Source of the DNA: Pseudomonas sp. Irchel 3A7
GTDB lineage: Bacteria > Pseudomonadota > Gammaproteobacteria > Pseudomonadales > Pseudomonadaceae
DNA length: 64,000 nt
Assembly (NCBI RefSeq): GCF_900187565.1
Contig: NZ_FYED01000010.1
Span: 1-64,000, forward strand
Reading direction: 5' to 3'
The translations under genes and the position numbers were made by a program. Shown here in pieces: positions 52,767 through 61,911 of the stretch; position 1 is the first letter of the stretch; every line of letters begins with the position of its first letter. The notes under the pieces were generated by a model. That model searched no databases, was not told where the DNA came from, and worked only from the letters and a program-made list of their open reading frames with translations.

Positions 52767-53984
52767 ATGAAAGCGTTGCCAGCCCTCGCGCCGTCAGTGC
52801 GCCAGTACCTGCTCGTCACGGGCAACTATTGGGCCTTCACTCTCACCGACGGCGCCTTGCGCATGTTGGTGGTGCTGCACTTTCACGGGCTGGGCTACAG
52901 CCCGTTGCAAATTGCGGCGCTGTTTCTGTTCTACGAATTCTTTGGTGTGATTACCAATCTGCTGGGCGGCTACCTTGGGGCCCGGTTGGGGCTGAACCGG
53001 ACCATGAACATCGGGCTGGGCATGCAGGTCGCGGCGCTGCTGATGCTGACAGTGCCCTCGGCCTTGCTGACCATCCCCTGGGTGATGGCTGCTCAGGCGT
53101 TGTCCGGGATTGCCAAAGACCTGAACAAAATGAGTGCCAAAAGCTCTCTCAAGCTACTGGTTCCTGAAGGGCAGCAGGGCACGCTTTACCGGTGGGTGGC
53201 GATCCTCACGGGGTCGAAGAACGCACTCAAGGGTGTCGGCTTCTTTCTCGGTGGGGCCTTGCTGGCGTTGATCGGTTTCAAGGGCGCGTTGCTGGCCATG
53301 GCCGGTGTCCTGGCGCTGATCTGGATCAGCAGCCTGATCCTGTTGAAGAAGGACTTGGGCAAGGCTAAAGCCAAGCCCAGGTTTCGCGACATCCTGTCCA
53401 AGAGCCGGGCGATCAATGTCCTTTCTGCGGCACGGATGTTTCTGTTTGGTGCCCGCGATGTCTGGTTCGTGGTGGCCTTGCCGGTGTACCTCAGCAGCGT
53501 TTTCGGCTGGGACTTCTGGGAGGTCGGCGGCTTTCTGGCGGCCTGGGTGATTGGCTACGGCATCGTTCAGTCTTTTGCGCCCAACATCACCGGAAAGAAG
53601 CGTGGGCATGTACCCGATGGCCGTTCGGCATTTCTGTGGGCACTGGCTCTGGCGGGCGTGCCGGCGGCCATTGCCCTCGGGCTGGACAGCGAATCGTCAC
53701 GGCACATGGTATTGCTGGGCGGGTTGATGATCTTTGGTGCGCTGTTCGCGGTGAATTCGTCGCTGCACAGCTACCTTATCGTGTCCTACGCCAAGGAAGA
53801 CGGCGTCTCGCTGGACGTGGGTTTTTACTACATGTCGAACGCCTTGGGACGACTGATCGGCACGGTGCTTTCCGGCGGGGTTTATCAGGTCTATGGACTG
53901 GGGCCGTGCTTATGGATATCCAGCGCATTCGTGTTGCTCGCAGCACTGATCTCCATTGCATTGCCCCGTCACGCCATGCACTGA
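52767..53984 (+). CDS. arsJ: organoarsenical efflux transporter ArsJ
   Basis: The 405-residue MFS-type transporter has about 12 membrane helices, with the ArsJ opening QYLLVTGNYWAFTLTDGALR and the AQALSGIAKDLNKMSAKSS loop conserved in this family. It exports 1-arseno-3-phosphoglycerate made by the preceding GAPDH; the product breaks down outside, so the pair acts as an arsenate pump. No arsenate reductase (ArsC) or ArsB/Acr3 is in the window. Confidence 0.95.
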   Translation: MKALPALAPSVRQYLLVTGNYWAFTLTDGALRMLVVLHFHGLGYSPLQIAALFLFYEFFGVITNLLGGYLGARLGLNRTMNIGLGMQVAALLMLTVPSALLTIPWVMAAQALSGIAKDLNKMSAKSSLKLLVPEGQQGTLYRWVAILTGSKNALKGVGFFLGGALLALIGFKGALLAMAGVLALIWISSLILLKKDLGKAKAKPRFRDILSKSRAINVLSAARMFLFGARDVWFVVALPVYLSSVFGWDFWEVGGFLAAWVIGYGIVQSFAPNITGKKRGHVPDGRSAFLWALALAGVPAAIALGLDSESSRHMVLLGGLMIFGALFAVNSSLHSYLIVSYAKEDGVSLDVGFYYMSNALGRLIGTVLSGGVYQVYGLGPCLWISSAFVLLAALISIALPRHAMH

Positions 53985-54014
53985 TCCAGGCTCCCGACGT
54001 TCAGTAGCGGTGGG

Positions 54015-54377
54015 TCAGGGCAGGGTCAGCGTCATCAGGTAATTCCCGGACCGGACCGGCGCGCCTGTGCCGTCCACCAAGGCGTAACGCTGATCGTAAT
54101 AGCGACCTTGACCACTGTCGGCGAGCAACTTGACTGTGACCTGGGCGGGAGCACCGAGCCGGTCGATGTTGCGCACATGGATAACCGTGGCGCGGCCGAG
54201 CGCAGGGCAGGTGTTCAGCTCGACGGTGGCCTGAGTGCTCAGGCCGGAACTGCAGCTGCGTTCGACGATGGCGCCTTCGAACCGGATCGTGCCCGGGGCG
54301 GCGGGCGTGGCCGCCCAACATGAACCGCTCAGTGTGAAAACAACGCTGATGGCGACAGGCAGATGCTTGATCTTCAT
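54015..54377 (-). CDS. fimbrial-like (type 1 pilin domain) secreted protein
   Basis: The 120-residue protein has a signal peptide (about 1-22, ending GSCWAA). The type 1 fimbrial pattern follows: GTIRFEGAIVERSCS with the first Cys, and a second Cys in VELNTCPAL, to form the domain disulphide. It is short for a pilin (usual about 170) and has no chaperone or usher gene nearby, so it may be an isolated adhesin-like or pseudopilin protein. AGGAG precedes the ATG. Confidence 0.7.
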   Translation of the reverse strand: MKIKHLPVAISVVFTLSGSCWAATPAAPGTIRFEGAIVERSCSSGLSTQATVELNTCPALGRATVIHVRNIDRLGAPAQVTVKLLADSGQGRYYDQRYALVDGTGAPVRSGNYLMTLTLP

Positions 54378-54568
54378 GGCTCACGCTCCTTTGTGATGTA
54401 AGGACTACGTCGTCATTCATGGCTGGAACTTGAGGCCTCGGGATGCCCGGCACACTGGCGGGTTTCCTGATGAGCTGAAGTATTTACCCTTGAGTCACTG
54501 GCAAACACTACTCTTTGAAGGCTACAAGTCCCGCGACCACCTGGGTCTTTCCTGGAGTCTAGCCAACA

Positions 54569-55480
54569 ATGGAAGCCAACCGATTCGCAGACATTACCGC
54601 GTTTGTCGGAGCCGTGAAGAGCGGAAGCTTTACTGCGGCGGCGGCCTCACTCGGCTTGACCCGATCAGCGGTGGGTAAAAGCATCGTTCGCCTGGAAGTG
54701 CGGATGGGCACACGGCTGCTCAATCGCACCACGCGCAAACTGAGCCTGACGGACGAGGGGCAGGTTGCGTATGAACGCTGGCGGCAGATTCTCGAGGACC
54801 TTGAGGAGGTGGACGCGACCATGGCTTTGCGCCGTGGGCAACCGACCGGCACCTTTAAACTCACGGCCCCACTTTCCTTTGGTCAGCGTCATGTCCTGCC
54901 GATCCTTGATGCTTTTTTGAAGCAGTGGCCTGAGTTGCGCGCGGACGTGTGGTTTACCGATCGCTTTGTCGATCTGGTCGAAGAGGGGGTCGATGTCGCC
55001 ATACGCATTGGTGTGCCCAAAGACGACTCACAATTATTGACCCGCACCGTCGGCTGGCAGCAATTCGCGACCTGTGCCTCGCCGTCTTATCTGGCCCGCT
55101 GCGGTGTACCGCAAACGCCCGCTGAACTGACGGGGCATGACACCATCGCGTTCACCAGTGGCGAGCGGACTGGCGTCTGGCGTTATCAGACACCGGCCGG
55201 CCTGCATCTGCACGAACAGCCTGGGCGGCTGAACATCGACAGTTCCGAAGCCATGCGGGAAGCGGCGCTGGCCGGTATCGGCCTGATTCATCTGCCGACC
55301 TACATTACCGGCAACGACCTGCGCGAAGGCGCGTTGGTGGAAGTGCTCAAACCTTTCCGTGCGCCGCCCGACCCCATAAGAATCGTCTACCCGAGCAAGC
55401 GGCACCTGTCCCCACGCGTGCGCACGTTCATCGATCTGCTGGTTGAGCGTTGGGCACCCGGGGTGCCTTGGGAAACGTGA
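54569..55480 (+). CDS. LysR family transcriptional regulator
   Basis: The 303-residue LTTR has the helix-turn-helix at 7-62 (FTAAAASLGLTRSAVGKSIV) and NRTTRKLSLTDEG of the DmlR/CrgA-like group. It is followed on the same strand, after 106 bp, by a luciferase-like oxidoreductase gene that it may regulate. The convergent or divergent alternative is the fimbrial-like gene, whose start lies 191 bp upstream on the other strand. Confidence 0.9.
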   Translation: MEANRFADITAFVGAVKSGSFTAAAASLGLTRSAVGKSIVRLEVRMGTRLLNRTTRKLSLTDEGQVAYERWRQILEDLEEVDATMALRRGQPTGTFKLTAPLSFGQRHVLPILDAFLKQWPELRADVWFTDRFVDLVEEGVDVAIRIGVPKDDSQLLTRTVGWQQFATCASPSYLARCGVPQTPAELTGHDTIAFTSGERTGVWRYQTPAGLHLHEQPGRLNIDSSEAMREAALAGIGLIHLPTYITGNDLREGALVEVLKPFRAPPDPIRIVYPSKRHLSPRVRTFIDLLVERWAPGVPWET

Positions 55481-55586
55481 CGGCATTGGGGACTCTGCGG
55501 ACCCGGTAACGGTCGCCGGCAGCGGTTTATCCAGGCTGTGGATTCAATGAGCATGTCAGTCATCGTCACTCAACGGGACTGCCATC

Positions 55587-56609
55587 ATGACTTTCGCCAC
55601 ACACATTGCGCCGCAAGCCCAACCTGCCATCTTGCCGACCCCTCATCCTTCACTTGAGCGTCATCCTGGTTTTCAACGGTTGTTTCAGCCGCAGGCACTC
55701 ACTGTCGGGTTGATTTTGCCCCTGGAAACCCATGCCGGCCGACCCGCCCCGACCATGCGTGGTCACGTGGAAATGGCACAGCGCGCCGAAGCGATGGGCT
55801 TTGGCGCGCTGTGGATGCGCGACATTCCTTTCTATGATCCAGGTTATGGCGATGTGGCGCAGATCTTCGAGCCACTGGTTTATATCGGGTACCTGGCCGC
55901 CGCCACGCGCAGCATCGTCCTGGGAACCACGGGCATCGTACTGCCTACCCGCGAGCCCATGTACCTGGCCAAGCAGGCGACGTCCCTGGATCAACTCAGC
56001 GAAGGCCGGCTGGTACTCGGGCTGTCCTCGGGGGATCGATACAGTGACTACCCGATGCTGGGCATTGATTATGAAAGTCGTGGCGATCGCTACCGTGATG
56101 CCTTTTCCGTGTTTCGCACCCTGATCGAGCAGAGCTTTCCGCGGTTCCGCTCCGAGCGCTTCGGCGGCTCCCCCGCAGCCCTGGATCTGGTGCCGAAAGC
56201 GCCGTACGGACGCGTTCCCTCGATTGCTGTCGGTCAGGCCCAGCAGAGTATCGAATGGTTGGCGCAACACCTTGATGGCTATCTGGCCGGCGTGCAAAGC
56301 CCGGAGCGGTTGGCGTCATTGAGTGAGAGCTGGCACGGCCTGGTGCAAGAGGCCGAGGGCCGCAACGCCTTCAAACCGTTGGGGCTGGGCGGGTATCTCG
56401 ACCTCAGCGACAACCCGGACCAGCCATTCCAGCGCATCCAGGGTGGTTTCCGGGCGGGGCGCAACGGCCTGCGCAATTACCTGGAGCAAGCGCAAGCCGC
56501 CGGTGTCTCGCACATTGCGCTCAACCCCAAGGTCAGCCGTCAACCCTATGGCGAAATCCTCGAAGAACTCGGCGAATACGTCCTGCCGCACTTTCCGTCA
56601 CATGCGTGA
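55587..56609 (+). CDS. luciferase-like monooxygenase (LLM class oxidoreductase)
   Basis: The 340-residue flavin-dependent protein has a TIM-barrel with VGLILPLETHAG, EAMGFGALWMRDIPF, and RSIVLGTTGIVLPTREPMYLAKQ in parts typical of LLM enzymes, and LGLSSGDRYSDYP near residue 150. Such enzymes use reduced FMN or F420 to oxidise sulfonates, alkanes or aldehydes. The specific substrate is not known. It follows a LysR gene on the same strand. Confidence 0.87.
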   Translation: MTFATHIAPQAQPAILPTPHPSLERHPGFQRLFQPQALTVGLILPLETHAGRPAPTMRGHVEMAQRAEAMGFGALWMRDIPFYDPGYGDVAQIFEPLVYIGYLAAATRSIVLGTTGIVLPTREPMYLAKQATSLDQLSEGRLVLGLSSGDRYSDYPMLGIDYESRGDRYRDAFSVFRTLIEQSFPRFRSERFGGSPAALDLVPKAPYGRVPSIAVGQAQQSIEWLAQHLDGYLAGVQSPERLASLSESWHGLVQEAEGRNAFKPLGLGGYLDLSDNPDQPFQRIQGGFRAGRNGLRNYLEQAQAAGVSHIALNPKVSRQPYGEILEELGEYVLPHFPSHA

Positions 56610-56639
56610 AATCGCGGATGGCTGCCTGCAAACAGCCCA

Positions 56640-57818
56640 TCAACCTGCTTGCAGCGGTTCTTGCCTGGCCAGGGTCCGATCGACCAGTCGCATGCTGTCG
56701 CGTCCGCCCCGCTTGGATTCATAGAGTGCTGCGTCGCCTTGCTCGATCAAGGCCGCCAGGCTGGCGGGGGGATGGTCGTAGAGGTTGGCGCCGATGCTGA
56801 GGGTCACCGCTTCGGGGGTGGCGAATGCCTGAGAGGCGGTGGTATGGAATTGGTCACGCAGGGTGTTGCCCAGTTCCACGACGCGTTCGCTCGAAGCGTG
56901 ACTGAGCAAGATGACGAACTCGTCACCGCCCAGCCGGGCCGCGAGCGAGTCTTCGGGCAGCAGCGAACGGATCATCTCGCTCAGCGCCACGAGCAGTCGG
57001 TCGCCTGCAGTGTGGCCATACAGGTCGTTGACCAGTTTGAAGTTGTCGATGTCGATCAGCAGCAAGGCGCCCGGTCGGACGGTCGAGACTTGCGCCAACA
57101 GGCGCGGTGCCCGCACCTCCAGGGCGCGGCGGTTGTACAGGGCGGTCAATGGATCCCGTTCGGCCAGCCGTGAGATGCGTTTCTCCCGCTGATAGCGCTC
57201 GGTGCCGGTCATCGACAGGGCGATCAACATGATCGCCATCACGCCCTCGACCAGCGAAATCTGAATGATTTCGCCACGCAAGGAGGCCAGATCGATCAGG
57301 GTGCCCGGTACCACTGCCGTCAGTGCCTTGATGACATAGAAAAGGCCGTGGACCAGCATCACATAACGCAGTTGTACCGCCCCCACGCTCAGCGACTTGC
57401 CATGGGGGCGCAGCAAAAAGCTGGCCCTGAGCGACAGCAGGGCGACGAGCAGCGAATTGGCCACCAGCATGATCTTCGACCAGGAGGGCTCGTCCGGCAG
57501 TAACAGCAGCGCAAGCCACGATACGAAAATCAGGTACCAGGCACGGGACAGGCGCTTTTGGGTGAAGCGCGCAACGCCCAGCAGGAAAAACCAGTGGGCC
57601 ACCACCAACAGGCCATTGGCGAACCAGATGCCGATCAGCAGAAGACCGCTCATGCGCAGCAAGGCCAGGGTCGAGCCCACGGTAATCGTCGCAAATCCGG
57701 CGCTCCAGAACAGCAGCGAAGGTTCACGAATGCTGCGCCACTCGATCGCCAGGTACAGCGCCGCGGCGGCTGCGAGGGCGGTGGAGATTGCCAGCATTGT
57801 GGGTGGGTCGAGCGCCAT
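56640..57818 (-). CDS. membrane diguanylate cyclase (GGDEF)
   Basis: This 392-residue protein has an N-terminal part with about seven hydrophobic helices (residues about 5-205), then a GGDEF domain (about 225-380). RDPLTALYNRRAL opens it, and the intact active site reads RLGGDEFVILL. An RxxD inhibitory site five residues upstream is absent, so product feedback at this site is not expected. It makes cyclic-di-GMP. The start at MALDPPTMLA is chosen; the frame to 58061 overlaps the ycaO start. Confidence 0.9.
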   Translation of the reverse strand: MALDPPTMLAISTALAAAAALYLAIEWRSIREPSLLFWSAGFATITVGSTLALLRMSGLLLIGIWFANGLLVVAHWFFLLGVARFTQKRLSRAWYLIFVSWLALLLLPDEPSWSKIMLVANSLLVALLSLRASFLLRPHGKSLSVGAVQLRYVMLVHGLFYVIKALTAVVPGTLIDLASLRGEIIQISLVEGVMAIMLIALSMTGTERYQREKRISRLAERDPLTALYNRRALEVRAPRLLAQVSTVRPGALLLIDIDNFKLVNDLYGHTAGDRLLVALSEMIRSLLPEDSLAARLGGDEFVILLSHASSERVVELGNTLRDQFHTTASQAFATPEAVTLSIGANLYDHPPASLAALIEQGDAALYESKRGGRDSMRLVDRTLARQEPLQAG

Positions 57819-57999
57819 GTCTTTACTGCCTGTCTGATTCTGGGTGAAAAGGCAGGATTGTAGCGTTTGGGCGGCTTTTTCGCTGACGGCGTCGTCGGGC
57901 AGCGCCAAACCCCGGGTTTTCGCTGAAAGGACAATACATCCGCTGGAAAACCCGGATAATGACGGCCAATTTGTTAGCTCGCTATTCTGGTAATCCCGC

Positions 58000-60204
58000 A
58001 TGGAAATCAAGGTCAACTTTCTCGACAACCTTCGACTTGAAGCCAAGTTCGATGACTTCACCGTGGTGGCCGATCAACCAATCCGCTACAAGGGCGATGG
58101 TTCGGCACCGGGTCCATTCGACTACTTTCTGGCTTCGTCGGCCTTGTGTGCGGCGTACTTTGTGAAGTTGTACTGCGAAACCCGCAACATCCCCACGGAT
58201 AACATTCGCCTGTCGCAGAACAACATTGTTGATCCGGAAAACCGCTACAACCAGATTTTCAAGATCCAGGTCGAGTTGCCGGCGGATATCTCCGACAAGG
58301 ACCGCCAGGGCATTTTGCGCTCCATCGACCGTTGTACGGTGAAGAAGGTGGTGCAAGCCGGGCCTGAGTTTGTGATCGAGGAAGTGGAAAACCTCGATGC
58401 CGATGCCCAGGCGCTGCTGATGCCCCATTCGGTGTCGGAGGCGGGCACTTACATCGTGGGCAAGGATCTGCCGCTGGAGCAGACCATCGCCAACATGTCG
58501 GGCATTCTGGCCGGCCTGGGCATGAAGATTGAAATCGCTTCGTGGCGCAATATCGTGCCCAATGTCTGGTCGCTGCATATCCGCGATGCACACTCGCCGA
58601 TGTGTTTCACCAACGGCAAGGGCGCGACCAAGGAAGCCGCGCTGGCGTCGGCACTGGGCGAATTTATCGAGCGACTCAACTGCAACTTTTTCTACAACGA
58701 TCAGTTCTGGGGCGAAGAGATCGCCAATGCACCGTTCGTGCATTACCCGGACGAGCGCTGGTTCCAGCCCGGCCGCAAGGATGAATTGCCGGCTGAAATT
58801 CTCGACGCGTATTGCCTCAAGATCTACAACCGCGATGGCGAGCTGCGTGGCTCGCATCTGTTCGATACCAACTCGGGTAATGAAGAGCGCGGCATTGTTT
58901 CGCTGCCGTTCGTACGCCAGTCGGATGGCGAGGTGGTGTACTTCCCGTCCAACCTGATCGAAAACCTGTACCTGAGCAATGGCATGAGTGCCGGCAACAC
59001 CTTGGCCGAAGCCCAGGTGCAATGCCTGTCGGAAATCTTCGAGCGCGCGGTGAAACGCGAAATCATCGAAGGTGAATTCGCACTGCCGGATGTGCCGCAG
59101 GAAGTGCTGGCGAAGTACCCGGGGATTCTGGCCGGTATTCAGGCACTGGAAGCCCAGGGCTTTCCGGTGCTGGTGAAGGATGCGTCCCTGGGCGGTGAGT
59201 TCCCGGTGATGTGCGTCACCTTGATGAACCCGCGCACCGGCGGCGTGTTTGCCTCGTTCGGCGCGCACCCAAGCCTTGAAGTGGCGCTGGAACGCAGCCT
59301 GACGGAACTGCTGCAGGGCCGCAGTTTCGAAGGCCTCAATGATTTGCCTCAGCCTACCTTCGAAGGCCATGCGGTCACCGAGCCGAATAACTTCGTCGAG
59401 CACTTTATCGACTCCAGCGGTGTGGTGTCGTGGCGCTTCTTCAGCTCCAGGTCGGACTACGAATTTGTGGAGTGGGACTTCTCGGGCCAGGGTGAAAACT
59501 CCAACGCCGAGGAAGCCGCGACCTTGTTCGGCATTCTCGAAAACATGGGCAAAGAAGTGTACATGGCGGTGTATGAGCATATCGGCGCAACCGCCTGCCG
59601 CATCCTGGTGCCGGACTACTCCGAGATTTATCCGATCGACGATCTGATCTGGGATAACACCAACAAAGCGTTGTTCTTCCGTGCCGATATCCTGAATCTG
59701 CATAGCCTGGACGAGACCGGGCTGAAGTCCCTGGTCGAGCGTCTGGTGGAAAGCGAGCTGGATGATTACACCGACATCACCACCTTGATCGGCATCGAAT
59801 TCGACGACAATACCGCCTGGGGTCAGCTGACGATCCTGGAGCTGAAGCTGTTGATCTGGCTCGCCTTGCAGCAATACGAAGAGGCGAAAGAGGCGGTGGA
59901 GATGTTCCTGCAGTACAACGACAACACGGTCGAGCGCGGGCTGTTTTACCAGGCCGTGAATGGGGTGTTGGAGATGGAGCTGGACGAGGATCTGGAACTG
60001 GCGGACTACGAAGCCAATTTCCGCCGCATGTTCGGCAACGAACGTATGGATGCCGCGATCGGTTCGGTGAACGGCAGCGTGCGTTTCTTCGGCTTGACGC
60101 CGACAAGCATGAAACTGGAGGGGCTCGACAGGCACCTGCGCCTGATCGACAGCTACAAAAAACTGCACATGGCACGGGCCAATGTGGCGGCTTTATCCCG
60201 TTGA
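58000..60204 (+). CDS. ycaO: OsmC-YcaO fusion protein
   Basis: The 734-residue protein joins an N-terminal OsmC-like domain (about 1-140; PIRYKGDGSAPGPFDYFLASSALC) to a YcaO domain (about 180-560; SALGEFIERLNCNFFYNDQFWG, CLSEIFERAVKREI with ATP-binding acidic residues). YcaO of E. coli assists RimO in methylthiolation of ribosomal protein S12. The C-terminal 150 residues are TPR-like, as in E. coli YcaO. The ribosome site is weak. It is divergent from the diguanylate cyclase, sharing 181 bp, and ends in a terminator. Confidence 0.93.
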   Translation: MEIKVNFLDNLRLEAKFDDFTVVADQPIRYKGDGSAPGPFDYFLASSALCAAYFVKLYCETRNIPTDNIRLSQNNIVDPENRYNQIFKIQVELPADISDKDRQGILRSIDRCTVKKVVQAGPEFVIEEVENLDADAQALLMPHSVSEAGTYIVGKDLPLEQTIANMSGILAGLGMKIEIASWRNIVPNVWSLHIRDAHSPMCFTNGKGATKEAALASALGEFIERLNCNFFYNDQFWGEEIANAPFVHYPDERWFQPGRKDELPAEILDAYCLKIYNRDGELRGSHLFDTNSGNEERGIVSLPFVRQSDGEVVYFPSNLIENLYLSNGMSAGNTLAEAQVQCLSEIFERAVKREIIEGEFALPDVPQEVLAKYPGILAGIQALEAQGFPVLVKDASLGGEFPVMCVTLMNPRTGGVFASFGAHPSLEVALERSLTELLQGRSFEGLNDLPQPTFEGHAVTEPNNFVEHFIDSSGVVSWRFFSSRSDYEFVEWDFSGQGENSNAEEAATLFGILENMGKEVYMAVYEHIGATACRILVPDYSEIYPIDDLIWDNTNKALFFRADILNLHSLDETGLKSLVERLVESELDDYTDITTLIGIEFDDNTAWGQLTILELKLLIWLALQQYEEAKEAVEMFLQYNDNTVERGLFYQAVNGVLEMELDEDLELADYEANFRRMFGNERMDAAIGSVNGSVRFFGLTPTSMKLEGLDRHLRLIDSYKKLHMARANVAALSR

Positions 60205-60216
60205 AACAGCGCCAAC

Positions 60217-60246
60217 AAAAAAAGCACCTCAGGTGCTTTTTTTGTT
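60217..60246. terminator. bidirectional intrinsic terminator
   Basis: AAAAAAAGCACCT and AGGTGCTTTTTTT form a stem around a two-base centre, with A-run on one side and T-run on the other. It lies between the convergent ycaO and MHS transporter genes and can serve both. Confidence 0.88.
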
Positions 60247-60319
60247 TTTGGCGGCCGGTCTTTTGTCTTGATTCATCCGCAGGCCGAGTCGGTCGACCCA
60301 CCGCAACTCATGATTTCTT

Positions 60320-61657
60320 TCAGGCCACGGCGTTCACGCTTGCTGCTTTTTCTTGCGTCGGGATGTCGTGCAGGGAAATCCTTGAGGTTTCCGGCAATGC
60401 CAGGCCACCTGCCAGCGCCAGCAACGCGATGGCGATCAGATAGAACGCCGGCGACAGGTTGCTGCCGGTGGTGCTGATCAGCCAGGTCGCCACCAGCGGC
60501 GCGGTGCCGCCGAAGAGGGTGTAGGCCATGTTGTAGGTGATGGCGGACGCGGTGTACCGAGTCCGGGTGGGGAAAGTTTCCGAGAGCAAGGCCGCAGTCA
60601 CCACGCCACACAACACGGCGCCAATCGCCAGGAGCATAACGCCGACGATGGAAGCTGCGAACGAGCCGGAACTGGCCATCAGGAACGATGGATACACGGC
60701 CACGATCAACAGCGCGCAAGCGGTCATCACCGTCATTCGACGCCCCACCCGGTCCGAATACAGGCCTGCCAATGGACAAATCGCGGCGGCAAACAGCAAG
60801 GCAATCAGCGACACCAGTAATGCCGAGGCTCGACTCAGACCGCCAGCCACTTGCAGGTAGGTGGCAAAATAGGTAGTGAACATATAGAACGACAGCGCCG
60901 TCAGTGACACAAAAGCGCCCAGGCAACAAATAGCCGCACCATGGTTGCGCAAGGTTTCCTTGAGCGGAGAGTGTGCGACGGCATGTTCCTGAGTGACCGC
61001 CTGGAATGCCGGGGTCTCATCCAGCTTCCAGCGCAGGTAAAGGCCGACCAGTCCCAGTGGCGCAGCAATCAGGAACGGCAGGCGCCAGCCCCAGCTGCCC
61101 ATCGCTTCGGTTGATAATGACGCCTCGAGGGCGTAGGCCACCACGGCTGCCGCGGCGAAGGCGGAAAATGTCGACACTGGAATGAAACTGCCATACCAGG
61201 CGCGTTTATCATTTGGAGCATGCTCCATAAGGTAGGCACAGGCACCTGCGTATTCTCCACCGGCGGAAAAGCCTTGAGCGCAACGGATCAGGGATAGCAG
61301 GATCGGGGCCGTGACGCCGATGGCGGCGTAAGTCGGCAAAAGGCCGATCAAGGTCGTGGCACCGGCCATCAGCAGAATCGTCATCGCGAGGGTTCGTTTG
61401 CGGCCGATCCGGTCACCCAGCATGCCAAAGAAAATCCCGCCAAGAGGCCGGAACGCGAAGGCTACGGCGAACACCGCAAAAGTTTTGAGCAAGGCGGCAC
61501 TGGGATCACCGCTGGGGAAAAATTGTTGGGCGATGGTCGTGGCCAAAAAGCCATAGACGGCGAAGTCGAACCACTCGACGAAATTACCGATGGCGGCCGC
61601 GACAATCACTTTTTTCAGGGTGTTCGGGCTGACCTGCTGTGCCGTTGCGCTCGTCAT
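60320..61657 (-). CDS. MHS family major facilitator transporter
   Basis: The 445-residue 12-helix transporter belongs to the metabolite:H+ symporter group. It has IGNFVEWFDFAVYGFLA at the start, FRPLGGIFFGMLGDRIGRKR between helices 2 and 3, and the GFSAGGEYAGA motif of helix 5. Relatives carry proline betaine, alpha-ketoglutarate, citrate or shikimate. GAGGTCC before ATG 61657 decides this start over 61720. It is divergent from the galactose dehydrogenase gene, sharing 254 bp with a large palindrome. Confidence 0.9.
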   Translation of the reverse strand: MTSATAQQVSPNTLKKVIVAAAIGNFVEWFDFAVYGFLATTIAQQFFPSGDPSAALLKTFAVFAVAFAFRPLGGIFFGMLGDRIGRKRTLAMTILLMAGATTLIGLLPTYAAIGVTAPILLSLIRCAQGFSAGGEYAGACAYLMEHAPNDKRAWYGSFIPVSTFSAFAAAAVVAYALEASLSTEAMGSWGWRLPFLIAAPLGLVGLYLRWKLDETPAFQAVTQEHAVAHSPLKETLRNHGAAICCLGAFVSLTALSFYMFTTYFATYLQVAGGLSRASALLVSLIALLFAAAICPLAGLYSDRVGRRMTVMTACALLIVAVYPSFLMASSGSFAASIVGVMLLAIGAVLCGVVTAALLSETFPTRTRYTASAITYNMAYTLFGGTAPLVATWLISTTGSNLSPAFYLIAIALLALAGGLALPETSRISLHDIPTQEKAASVNAVA

Positions 61658-61802
61658 GCTGGACCTCGACATTCCGTGTGTGAGATTTCGATTATCGGGC
61701 CTGTCTCTGAAACGGTTCACTTCAAAAGTGTCATCCGCATAGTCAGTACCGACTCATGTCATTGAATCAAAGCATGATCCGCGCCAAGCCGATCGCAGCA
61801 CT

Positions 61803-61834
61803 CGTGCTCACGTACCCGATCGAACGTGAGCACG
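61803..61834. promoter_or_regulatory. 11-bp inverted repeat between divergent genes
   Basis: CGTGCTCACGT and ACGTGAGCACG are perfect inverses ten bases apart, centred near 61819. They lie between the MHS transporter and galactose dehydrogenase starts. The arrangement suits an operator for a dimeric regulator of both genes. No regulator gene is adjacent. Confidence 0.55.
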
Positions 61835-61911
61835 TAAGCAATGACTTCCCCGCGATACAAACGTAATCTGGCCGGGCGCTTTCCAATACAAGAAAAAAAC
61901 AGGAGTCATTG

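Noticed and set aside
57982..60168. 728-codon open frame antisense to the OsmC-YcaO gene
   Set aside because: Same antisense artefact; the plus-strand protein has clear domains from end to end.
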